Part shown: positions 1 through 11,165 of the stretch, piece after piece | Layout of the letters: each line of letters begins with the position of its first letter | How positions within the stretch are numbered: position 1 is the stretch's first letter | Source: Cliona cf. orientalis | Lineage: Eukaryota > Porifera > Demospongiae > Clionaida > Clionaidae | Reading direction: 5' to 3' | Assembly (NCBI GenBank): GCA_963930775.1 | Contig: OZ005706.1 | Span: 4,702,545 to 4,766,544, forward strand | DNA length: 64,000 bases | Program-made: the position numbers and the translations under genes | The notes under the pieces: generated by a model | Database searches by the model: none | The model's input: only the letters and a program-made list of their open reading frames with translations | Told to the model about the DNA's origin: nothing

Positions 1-157
1 TGTTGCACTGATAAGGAGTAAGGCAAAACTTCAAAAGGAGCTAGAAACATTGTCAGTGGGAAATACGAAGGTCATCTATGAAGAGGTGAATAATCATCCT
101 TCCCCCTCTCTTGCTCTTAATACTCGAGAAAATTCTGCTTACGGAGTATGCATATAG
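1..157 (+). CDS. 3' end of an Ig-family-type receptor gene (cytoplasmic tail only)
   Basis: An open frame enters from the left edge (codons from base 2) and stops at TAG 155-157, giving 51 residues. The peptide is basic near its start (RSKAKLQKELE) and then has VIYEEV, followed by ENSAYGV near the end. The tail of the receptor encoded at 4056-6294 on the opposite strand has the same layout: RAKAKLKVKLEQ, then IIYEEI, then NVAYAS. The two are therefore paralogous tails. VIYEEV fits the ITIM consensus [ILVS]xYxx[ILV]. The ectodomain and membrane segment lie outside the window. The family link is seen directly; signalling through the tyrosine is inferred. Confidence 0.62.
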   Translation, partial: VALIRSKAKLQKELETLSVGNTKVIYEEVNNHPSPSLALNTRENSAYGVCI

Positions 158-1358
158 ATAGCTAATTCAAACATTATTGGTGACTACCTGCGTGGGCAAT
201 ACTAATATTTATACAATACTATTATAGACTATAATGTAGCATGGACCTTGTCTAAACTATTTCAATAATAATCTTAAGTTCATCAGTGTTGATTTGATCA
301 AGATCTGGTTGAAAATTTAAACAGTCAGGGATAACATTTACGGAAAGCACCAAATTTGGAAAATAGTAGCAAACTGTTGTGCTAAAGTGGCCAAGTGTGT
401 TTTCTCCAGGTGCCACTAACTCAGCATAGTTTAGACAACCTTATTCCTCTTGCTTAGAACTGACATAAGAAAAACATAACTGTTGATTTTACTTCATTAA
501 TTTTATTGGATACACAGAGATTCATTTAGGGAGGGGGTACCCTGGGATATATCCTCCCCTTCAAGGAAAGGTGTCGCCATCCCACCTCTCCCTCCCCTCC
601 CCCCCCCCTCCCCCCCCCAAATGTTGAGAAATTAATAATATTATATACATTTGCAGATAAATAATTAAGTTAATTGATTTTCCTGTTTGACTCTCAATAA
701 ATATAATATTATTGCATTAATTCAACAATATTTTTACGCTAGAAATTCAATCTCAGGGATCTTAAAGATACATTATTCCAGCCCCCCTCCCCCAAGAAAA
801 AAACCTGCATATGTACGCACACGTACTGATTGGACATCCCATTGTGAGAGGGTTATGCAAAACATTATCAGTATCAAGTAGAAAGACAATGTCGTATGCA
901 TAGACAACATGCATGCACACAATAATAATACCCTGAATCAGAGAGGAGATCAACCCAGTTTTATGAAGATATAATAGCAGTCAAAACTCAAAAACTTCAA
1001 CCATAAATGTCCACATATGAATAGCCTAGCACAGACACAGCATATTGGGCAGGATTATATAGCTGCATGGGCGAGTTCACTAGCTGCTGTCCAGTGCTGT
1101 GTTTGTGCTAGGCTAATTTGGTTGAGTCAATTCACATGCTTGAAAGCATACCAGACTTACCCCAGACTGGAGTAGAAGAATCTAGATAATGAGATACTCA
1201 AGGATTAGAGTGAGGCTGTGGTAACTCTTTTAATAGATAAATCCCACGATATAATTCTCCCATGATATTGATATCCCTGCTTGGCAGTGTCCATATGTCT
1301 ACTACTATAGTACTAACTCTTATATTGATAATACATAATTATTGATGTTGTAGCTAAA
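158..1358. other. Intergenic, no gene recognised
   Basis: AT-rich sequence between the convergent ends of the first two receptor genes. It holds a C/CT-rich run at about 560-620 and another around 781-792. I could not find a YEE-type tail exon for the adjacent minus-strand receptor here. Confidence 0.5.
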
Positions 1359-2889
1359 TTAATGTAGATGATTACTAGTAATTAAATACCTCTTCAATGC
1401 TACCACCATTGCTATAATTATGACTATTAATATGATTATGGTAACTACCGACAGTCCTGAGATAAGAATGAGATATGTATTTGCATCTGGTTCTTTTTTT
1501 CTTGTAGTTAGATCATCCCCAGTTTTTCTTGAGCTGTATACTGTAGTCAGATCTACCCCTATATATATACACGGAAAGTTTATACCACATTGCATGGAAT
1601 AGCATATCACATGCAGTTACGGTATACTACTGGCATGAAATTATAATAATAATATAGGCTACCTACTGTCGATAGGCTCAACTTGTATTATCACAAATTG
1701 AAAGCTCATGCCACACATAAGCTACTAAAGTATAATATAATAATATGGTTGGTGGTATTTGAGTTCATCATAATAATAATAATTTTATTATTATCATGGA
1801 TAGCAAACCAGGATGGTACCTGATGATAAACTTTTCTCTTTAGGTCCCCCACCTGCAATTATTAATGTGGATGCATGACATTCAGATATTTTCATTGATT
1901 CAGAGTTAACATACCAAACATGCTACATGTTACGGATTCATTGTTTTTCATAGCGATTGTAGCATTAATAATAGGTGAGCATGAAAATGAAGTGCCACAG
2001 ATATCAGCTTCTGTGCTTGGGAGGAAAATTTGTAAAGATTGTCCATGGACAGGGTACTTATAATATATTGACGATTTAAACATCCTTATTTTGTGTAATT
2101 AATCACACACTTCTGAGTACAATTAGGATAGTAATCAGTACTGTTGTGTGTACGAGTACAGTCAGTATTATAGCATGAGCGACAGCGAGTTCTATTCAAG
2201 TTGGCCGTATGAGTACATGTAAGAATACTGTTGCTGCCCTAATTGTACGAGGATTAAAGTGTATGATCAGCATAGAATTTGCCCTAGGCTATAGCAGGAG
2301 TACCAATAATTACTGAGTAAGAGTACAGTTACAGCTGTAATCTGTACTCTTGCCTATGGGAGTAATGTATTGTGACTGTAATCACTATAGTATTATACAC
2401 TGTATAGTTACTGCTCAGTATTGTACCTGAGTAGCTATACCTTTTGTCGAAACAATTTGAAAGAGGGTAATACTGCTTTCATCATCCACATTATTAGTAC
2501 AGATTATTTGACTTCCAATTATCCGTTGAGTATCTTGAATAATGAGGTTGGATGTAAAAGATCCATTCTCAGTAGATATCGCTTGGCCAATTACTTGTCC
2601 AGTAGTACCACATGTCTTATTGATAGTGGTTCCATTACCAAACTGACTATGGCGTAAGGTAATGGAGCCATCTGAACAATTCTCTAGAGCAGACCCTGTC
2701 CAAGTAGTTGTTACTCCACCATTAACTGTACATCTGAACACAGCTTCTTGTCCAGAACAAATGCTTAAATTAGTGAGCATAGTTCCCTCAGACAAATCTA
2801 TATTATCATATTCACACATTAAAAATAAAGCATACTGCAACAATAGTATCACCTGGTTTAATCAGATACAGAATCAAAATGAGTACCAT
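1359..2889 (-). CDS. Ig-domain transmembrane receptor, short-tailed paralogue (partial model)
   Basis: Secure exons on the minus strand are: signal peptide 2889-2853 (MVLILILYLIKPG), then a 55-bp intron, then an Ig-like exon 2797-2441. That exon has cysteines at CSGQEAVFRC and NKTC and many N-glycosylation sequons, and it is nearly the same as the Ig exon of the 4056-6294 gene. A terminal exon, about 1558-1359, encodes Ser/Thr-rich linker, a strongly hydrophobic segment (YLILISGLSVVTIIILIVII) and a short basic end, ALKRYLITSNHLH, before TAA. Possible middle exons are 1852-1820 (33 bp, phases fit) and one within about 1892-2083. No FN3 exons and no ITIM-like tail were found, so this may be a reduced or decaying copy. 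Joining these exons is an inference from order, strand and phase. Confidence 0.5.
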
Positions 2890-4055
2890 TCTGTTACTTC
2901 CAGTAGCTAATATCCAGGTAGAACGTCAACAGAAATTCTGTACTCGCATTTCATAATACGTGCATATATCATTCATACACAGCTAATATTATATCATGTG
3001 ACCCGTAATAAGTTTTGAAAACACTACCATTTATATATACTTGTAGACTGCACATGAATATCTCGTGTGCTGTTGCAAAAACAGTTAATAATAATACTGT
3101 TACTATCCTCTGTACTCTATAGTGATTGCAATCAAAACGAATAACCATGTACTCTGTTGAATATTTTGAGTGAAGATTGACCATAATTATTATGCTCATG
3201 CAGCTTGCATTTGTTCTCTGTGTACCATTACACTCATTGACAAATGAGTATCTGTAGATCTAGAGTATAGGAGAGACAGTGACCCTAAAATCAATGTCAC
3301 AAGTACAATTTATCCCTTTGCGTCCTATTTTTGGACTTTCCATGGATTAGTGCGATGTGGCAGTAGTTTGACACACATGTATAATCAGGGTGATAATAAA
3401 GATATTCATAACTGTAATTCCAAATAACCATGCATCATTGATAGAATTTGGAAAATATACCTGCACTATAATAGCAACTATCATAATAATTTTAATCATG
3501 GAAATATTTTATTTCAGGTATCATTAAATCATAATACTATCATTGCAATCTGATAGGGTACTTTTTACAGCTGTCTCATTTGCTAATCCTCACTGAGTAT
3601 TTTTCTGGCATAATATTATAGAGTTTCCCTTCCAGGCAATATTACTATGAATGTACAGTTTTTTTGTATTGTTTTGTTGGTTGAACCCTCTAGTTGCTTT
3701 AGAACTCTGGAATTCTACAAAATAATAATAATGTTATAGAGCCAATCGATCTTCGACATTGATACTTCGATCATGCAGGATAATTAGTTATGAGGGATGA
3801 GCATGCATGGCCTTAGTGGAATCCCTCTATAGTGGCCATCATTATGGCTGAGTTTATCTGAGTGACCATTATAGACAGAATGGCTGCTCATCATGGGTAG
3901 CCATTAAGAGGGGTCCCACTGTACTAATTATTATTAGTATCACAAAAATTTAATTTGAACTGCTACAGTTACTATAGTGCTGACAACCATTCAGTAAACC
4001 TATACACTCAAAATTCAGTGGCTATTAGGGTAGTCACGTCCACAGTGAAGGCAAG
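2890..4055. other. Intergenic, no gene recognised
   Basis: AT-rich spacer between two minus-strand receptor genes. It should contain the promoter of the 1359-2889 gene. No motif or open frame here resembles a known protein. Confidence 0.5.
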
Positions 4056-6294
4056 TCAAGTACTTTTGCATGTAAAGGCTTGGCATGAAGCATAAGCAAC
4101 ATTATCAGTGGTATCCATGTTTGATGGAGGGATTTGCTTAATTTCTTCATATATTATTATTCCGTTTTCAGTGCCTTCAGCTTGTTCCAGTTTTACTTTA
4201 AGCTTGGCTTTTGCTCTGAGAAGGGTGATGATGGCAATAGTAAAGCATGTGGTGACGATAAGGATGGTCACCACTGACACTCCACCAAATACTCCATAGA
4301 GTAATTCAGGATTCGAACCAATGATACCTGGAATATTAATGCCATTATAATAAAATGATAGCTGCAATAGGTTAAGACTTACTAGCACATTTACAGTTAG
4401 GAATACTTCCATTCCACTTTCCATTGTGTTTGCAAGATCTGACTAAAGACTGTCCTGATTTTATGAGTTTTTTGTAGCCACAGTCATTACAGTAATAGAT
4501 AGCTGTTGATCCAACTTTAGTTCCACTAAAGCAGACAATTCCATTTTCTATTCCAAGAGCTGAGTGGAAGTTTCCACATACATTACTGTTTGGGATGCTC
4601 ACACCATCGCTTAGCTGATTTGGATTACATTCTGTTGTATTGACAAGAACCCAGATTTGAATTAGGTTCACTATGAGATTGAGAATCACCTACCTACGAA
4701 CATTCCAGCTACTGCAACTGTATGTATTCCATCACTTGCTATCAAACGGTAGCAGTATACATAGTCTTGGTTGCTTAGAGGCTGCAAATTAACAGATACA
4801 ATGTCCGAAGTTGCAGTTGCATTGCTGCTTAATTGTAGGAAACCATTACACTGTGTTCTTTGCTTAGGAAATCCATAATAAATTATGCATGATTTCTCAA
4901 CACTTTTGTTTTGTTTTAAGAATCTACATTTTGCAGTAGATCTAACACTGAAGTCCAAATCAATATCAATAAAATTGTTCATCCCATCTGTAAAACCGTA
5001 TAATAATATATTGCAACTTTTTATATGATGACAATTATCTTAGCTACTTATTAGAGTAGGATCTGAGCTTGGTCCATTTCCCAGTCCATTGGTGGCAAAT
5101 ACAGTCACGGAAATATCAGTTGAGGGATGACACTCTGATGATGACGTGATAGTAAATATGCTAGTACAGACTCCTCCTCCACAAGAGGAACTAGAGGTTG
5201 GTACAAATGCTGAGCCACAGTGAATACCAAATATGGTATCAGTAAAGTTGATAGTATAGGAGACTGCATTGCCGTTTAATACAGTTTGAAGTTGATTCTG
5301 TATCGATAATAAAGTATGTTACTAACTTCATACTTATGAGTGTAGTAAAACTGCTTACGTTGGCACCAATTTCCACTATTATCTTGTTGAGGTACTTTGT
5401 TTCACCTGAATATTCTGGTGTGACACTAAAACTGGGGGCATCTAAGACTATTGGAAAAAAATAATCAAGTCTGCATTATTAGTAGCTAAGCTATGTCAAA
5501 CCTTGCAGAGACACTATCAGCTGTTCGCTGGTGGGTCCATATACATCATTGCAAGCAACTGCTTGAACAACAATACTGCACTCTTGTGGCAGCACAAGTG
5601 ATGTGATATTACATGTAATTGAGTGAGAGTATGTAAAGTTGGGACATCTACCACAGTTTGTTGCATTGATGCTGTAGTGTACAGCTGGGCAATCTTCATT
5701 GACTGGCGTCCAGCTAACTGTGAGCTGATGACGGCTGATCTGGGATACTTGAACATTGCTAGGGTGTGAAGGTATTGTCCCTACAAGAAATATTCAAGGT
5801 GTGTCTATATTATGTGTGATCTCGTTGCATATAAATACCTTCTAACTGAATGCCGTCACCATCCATAGTGCAAGTAACACGATTACCACTTATTAGTGTC
5901 TGTTGAGTGATTTTCCTAATGGTGAGTTGGGATGTGTAAGATCCATTTTCAGCAGATATCGCTTGGCCAGTTATTTGTCCAGTAGCACCACATGTCTTAT
6001 TGATAGTGGTTCCATTACCAAACTGACTGTGGCGTAAGGTAATGGAGCCATCTGAACAATTTTCTAAAGCAGACCCTCTCCAAGTAGTTGCTACTCCGCC
6101 ATCAACAGTACATCTGAAGGTAGCTTCATATCCGGGACAGATACATGAGCTTACTATTTCAAGCAAAGCTCCATTGGATAAATCTAATCAAATTTATCAT
6201 ATTATGTAAATACTACAAGCACTAATCAATACACAATAATACCTTGTGCAGTGAAATAAATGATCAATAGGAATCTTACAGTTGATAAGGCCAT
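4056..6294 (-). CDS. Ig-FN3-Sushi single-pass receptor with ITIM-like tail
   Basis: Eight exons on the minus strand: 6294-6243, 6183-5839, 5780-5502, 5447-5359, 5297-5048, 4987-4694, 4631-4383, 4327-4056. All phases join (1,1,1,0,1,1,1), giving 609 residues. Order: signal peptide (MALSTVRFLLIIYF); Ig-like domain with CPGYEATFRC; FN3 domain with LTVSWTPV and an NCGRCPNFT turn; second FN3 split by a phase-0 intron; an unassigned Cys-containing domain; a Sushi/CCP domain (YYCNDCGYKKL, then GKWNGSIPNC); a transmembrane helix (VSVVTILIVTTCFTIAIITL); and a tail of about 55 residues. The tail carries IIYEEI (Tyr about 579), matching the ITIM consensus, and NVAYAS. It likely sits in the plasma membrane and binds an extracellular ligand. 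Ligand and signalling partners are unknown. The gene diverges from the ACT-domain receptor at 7247. Confidence 0.82.
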
Positions 6295-7246
6295 AATCAA
6301 TACCTTCTATCAATAGTTGTATTATGAGGGATACCATCTGAATCTTGGCAATTTATGTGAGCCTCCTCTTGTTGTTTTCACAAATGGTTGCTTAGCTGCA
6401 ATGGATGATTATAATACACTTTTGGTTAGTTTTTCCTATAGCTCTACTATATAGAAAACATTTGGTGCACTTTGACATTTTCTTACGTCAATTATAAGTC
6501 ACGTTCGTCATTGATTTTGTGACCAATACCATCATTATTACCATATATGACTTACTGACAAACTGAGAAGTTCACTGACTGCCACTTTCCTGGAAGACTA
6601 TAAAATAGCAAACTTTATCCCTTTAGATAATATTATGATAATAGTACCGCGCAACACGTGTACACTTGGTCTAGTGTTTGTTGTTACTCTTCAGATACTT
6701 TATAAAAAATCACGTGAGATATCATAATATCTCACTAGACTGTAGTATCAACATTATCGTGCTACTTGAATAAGGTACCCACAAGAGTATCATGAGATAG
6801 GCAGAGCACATTGACAGTAGTGAGTGATAACCATGCAATCATCAGGCTCCCTAGTCTCATGTACCAGACCACTCCCTACCCAGCTCTAGCTGAAAGTATT
6901 GCATCCGTGAATTTCCCTAGGTGCTTGCATGTACCATTAATTCTATCATGGAAAAAGATCGATGGCCTGCATGTGTGCCGCATAAAATTTGTTATTCATA
7001 ATAATATTTGTCAGATTCATAAAATTATTCATTGATAATGGTAATGATCACTGACGTAGTCACTGCATGAATATCTTTATGAGCCCCTCCCCCTTATTTA
7101 TCGGAGAGGATTATCTGATAGATAAAACTTGTGGTTGATATGACCTGTGATAATTTTGTGAGTTCATTAAACATATAATAATGTTTGACCATAGTATGTG
7201 CAGATAATATTATAAATATTTGTTCTTCAACTCAGCCAGCATAACT
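6295..7246. promoter_or_regulatory. Shared intergenic region between two divergent receptor genes
   Basis: This 952-bp gap separates the start codons of the minus-strand Ig-FN3-Sushi receptor (6294) and the plus-strand ACT receptor (7247). It must hold both promoters. A TATA-like stretch (ATATTATAAATATT) at about 7207-7220 lies 27-40 bp before the plus-strand ATG. No other defined site was recognised. Confidence 0.45.
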
Positions 7247-10200
7247 ATGCAATCTTATTTTGGGCTTCTTTGCTTCACTTCACTACTACTATTAAATTTT
7301 GGTAAATAAAACTTGGAGAGTCAATACCAATAAGCTTTAAATATCAAATCATCTCTACCATAGGATTAATTGAGTGTAGTGAGTTAGTTGCAACAAGTGA
7401 CTGTGCTTGTGTGGGACAAAGCTACACTTACCGGTGTTCTGTGAATGGTGAATCTGGAGATCTGACAGTGTGGAGTGGAAGTGTAATAGAAGTAGGGTGT
7501 GAAATTGTCTTGTATCATAATCGATATGAGAGTATGAGTGGTGCTTCTGGAGAGTGTAACAATGGAGCAATTTCTGGTCGAAGCATTGAAGTGATAAATA
7601 ATTCGTATACTTCTCAGCTGACAATACAAGTTAGTAATGATTTGGATAGAAGAACAGTTGAATGCTCACATGACAATGGAATAGAGGCAACTTTGATCAA
7701 TTCCAGTACACTACTAATCACAAAAGGTACACCACAATAATAATATAGGATTGGATGGTCATATAACATTTTTTTCTAGCACCTTTGCCACCACCCAGAA
7801 ATGCCAAACTCTTAGAGGCAAATCCTACAGAACTGACGTTTAATTGGATTCCACCTTCAGAGTTGTGTCCGTTTCTTACTTACAATATTGAAGCAGAAAA
7901 CTGTGGCATTTGTCCAAACAGCACAGCTCAGCCAAATGTGACTTGCACCAACTTCACGTTATCCACTATGTGTACACTAAAGGTGTACAGTGTTGTATGT
8001 GGAAACCTTATCTCAACTAATCCAAATGTTATTTTAGCCAATTTATCAGGTCAGTTATTACTATATTATTATAGCATATTGAACATCTCTATGATTAGTA
8101 TGTACTACTTGCATCATCCTGCAGTTCCAAATATTACTTCAACGCTATCAACTCCATACTATTCTGATGGTAATAACGTGCTTATCAGAGTGGAAACAGT
8201 CTTTACTCCTGCTGTGAGATATCATTTTCACATCATGTTATCCTTTGCATGACATTGTTACATTATAGTGGTACAACTATACTGTGTAGATCAATTTCTC
8301 ACCCAGAATCTGGGGGAGAAAATATATTATTATCACTGTTTCTACAATGTCATGTTATTTCATAACGTAGGAACCAATGAATATTTCTGATGGAATTAAT
8401 GGCTCCATAACTTCATTCAACATTATCTATTCTGATGCCAATTCTGGTAGTGTATGTGGGTCATCAGTGATTGTCCCAGATGCCACATGTGAGGGGGGAA
8501 TCTATAGAGATGTGTTCAACACTTCCTCATCTCTGTGCTCTCTGGCTGCTGACATCAGAATAACCATAGTAGCGGCAAACATTATTGGAGAGGTACCAGC
8601 AATCAGTGTATCCAAAGGTAATTACTTTAACTGTCATAACTACGATGTGATTCTTGTCATAACTTGACATCTACTATTAGTTGGAACTAACAAGTTTGTA
8701 GATGTGAACTTCATTTCAAGTTTAAGAAGCATAGAATGCAACTTCTTAGACAATCCACTGGCTGGTGTCACCACATGCTCAGCCAATTTAACATATGGTG
8801 CTAATTGTGATGTCCCATTGGGAGTTTACAGCAGTTCTGGCCCAACCAATCTTCTGAGAACAACAGCCATAACTTTTATCAATGAAATTTCTGATTATTG
8901 TTTCACAATTAATGCAAGTAATGCCTCACAGACGGTGATCATTGAAGGAACCCTGAATGTAATTAGTCTAGGTAGGTGCCCATTCAAAATTTGATATTCA
9001 TGCGCATGTAATGAATTATTATAATCCTTTCAGGATCTGCGGATATTGCACCGATTGTTGCTCCATTTGTGTTGGTAGCTATCATCTTCGGAGCACTGGC
9101 TTTGACATTTGCATTACTCCTGTGGTACAAGTATGAGCCACCAATACCAGTAACTATAAGGTTCTCCAATGAGGACAAGCCAGGGTCACTAGCCAAGATG
9201 CTCAAAGTATTTAAGGTAAAAATGTATTGATGTGCATCAATTCTATTATCAAGTTAAATGACTACAGGATTACAATGTCAATATTATTCGTATTAATGTC
9301 CACTGGCAAGAGAGTGATCTAAAGCGAACCTTCCGAACCAGACGGAAAGAGAATTTTCTGCACCTAATGTGTACAGAAAGTGAAATGGATTTTTTGAGGG
9401 GGGCATTTGACTTTGAATTTCTAGATGGTGAGACATGAATTGTTTTTAGGATACGTGGTTGACCATAAATAATTATAGATTCAAGCCAAACAGAATCAGA
9501 TACTGATGCAACCATGCGTAGATCAGCCACAGCTGTATTTTACGTATCTGACAAATCTGGGGTTCTATATAACATCCTGAGGACCTTCACTACTGAGGTA
9601 GCTTTTTGGATACATGACTATGAACTATACCAATATTGTAATTCTTCAGGGCCGTAGGATAAATATTCTTGGATTAAATACACGTTCTAATCGTGAAAGC
9701 ATTGAAGGATACAAAGATAACTATGTAAGCTGTTCCTGTTCAGACAGAAAGCGAAAAAAGATTCAAGAAGCTCTCGAGAAGGCTGGTGCAATGAAAGTTT
9801 CACAAGGTATTAAATCACTGTCAAAGCCTCATCGATATTCATGCCTGAATGATGAATTTCAGAATTAATTACTCCTACTTCAAGAAGGTTGAAATTCTTC
9901 ATCAGAGATGAAGTTGGATCTCTTGTACAAGTTCTGAAAGTGTTTAGTGTAAGCTGTGGCTATTGATAAAATGTTGCTATTTGAGCTCATTGACATTGTT
10001 TCATAACAATTCAGGATCTCAATATTAATATTACTAGCATCAATTCCACTGCTCTGGATGTTGGCAGGCCACTAACTCACATTGTGGAATGTAAATGTGG
10101 AGGAGATCATCGTCAAAAGTTAATAAGTCAATTAAGAAGCTGTGCAACAAATGTTAAGGAGTGTGAAGGTCATTAAAGATAATGCTTATAACATCTAACA

Positions 10201-11165
10201 ATAATATTACTATTATCAAGTTTCTCTGCAATTACAGAAGCCTTGAATGTAGAGATAGGAACTGAAAATGAAAGTGAGAGCAGTGACAACTTTTCTGTTG
10301 AATTTACACTCAGAAATGAAGTTGGATCACTTGTTTCAGCACTAGAAGTATTTTTTGTGAGTTGATAAACTGTGATTTCTGCATTACCAATAATGTAACT
10401 ATTAAAACTACACGTACACAGACACTACATATCAACATTATGGGCATCAACACTCAAAAGAAGGATCCGAAATATTTTAATACACTTAAAGAGGTTGACT
10501 ATCAGTACATTGAAATAGCATTTGGTGTCAGTAATGCAGACCAGGAGCAAAAACTGATTGATAACCTTAAAGCTACTGGCATGGTGATCGAAGCCAAACC
10601 TGAAGGTACTAACTGCAAGAATACCATGATTGTAAGACCATTGTATACATACAATATTATTATGGTTTTCACATTCACTTTAGAATCTGATCCTGATGCT
10701 GATGTGCAATCAGATAGTAATATGTGCAAAAAGTATTGCTTTGCTGTCAGGGATGAACCAGGAGCTCTTGCAAAAGCCTTACTAGTTTTTAACGTATGTA
10801 CTATTGTTATTATTATTATGCATATTAATTTATTAGTATCCATTACTGTATTCATCATAGTTTTACTGTTTCTGCAGGAGCAAAAGGTTAATATCACTAG
10901 AATTCAAGATTTGCGTCTAAATCCTCATTTTAAGTACACACCTCTGACCGTTCAATATAAATGCAATTATGTTGAATTTGTGTCTACTTCTGATCAAGAG
11001 GCCAAGTTAAAGAAAAACCTTCAAGCAACCGGTCTTGCAGTTGACGTAAAGCCATATGACCCAGATGATCTTCAAGGTGCTGATGATCCCAGTGGCAACT
11101 CACTTGGTATCCAATCCAAGCGTCCTCGGCCAGATAATGCTGGTGATAATAACATTGTTGTTTAA
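7247..11165 (+). CDS. Ig-FN3 transmembrane receptor with five cytoplasmic ACT domains
   Basis: Sixteen exons: 7247-7301, 7364-7726, 7780-8049, 8125-8213, 8371-8617, 8681-8971, 9034-9215, 9268-9427, 9479-9597, 9650-9806, 9863-9948, 10015-10168, 10238-10356, 10422-10605, 10684-10793, 10878-11165. All phases agree, giving 957 residues. Order: signal peptide 1-18 (MQSYFGLLCFTSLLLLNFG); Ig-like domain about 19-139; FN3 about 140-229 and about 230-341; a third ectodomain module about 342-438; transmembrane helix about 446-469 (VAPFVLVAIIFGALALTFAL); then five ACT-like repeats starting near 477, 553, 645, 725 and 826. Each repeat has the beta1-alpha1 signature, for example DKPGSLAKMLKVF, DKSGVLYNILRTF, DEVGSLVQVLKVF, NEVGSLVSALEVF and DEPGALAKALLVF. 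Each is followed by a beta2 strand such as VNIIRIN, INILGLN, INITSIN, INIMGIN and VNITRIQ. ACT domains bind small ligands, often amino acids, in phenylalanine hydroxylase and prephenate dehydratase. The C-terminus is hydrophilic with a basic KRPRP patch. Coupling extracellular recognition to intracellular metabolite sensing is inference. Confidence 0.88.

Noticed and set aside
10362-11165. A separate 267-codon intronless gene for the last ACT domains
   Set aside because: The frame passes through two introns that happen to stay open (10606-10683 and 10794-10877). The GT/AG sites and phases match the other ACT cassettes, so it belongs to the 16-exon receptor.
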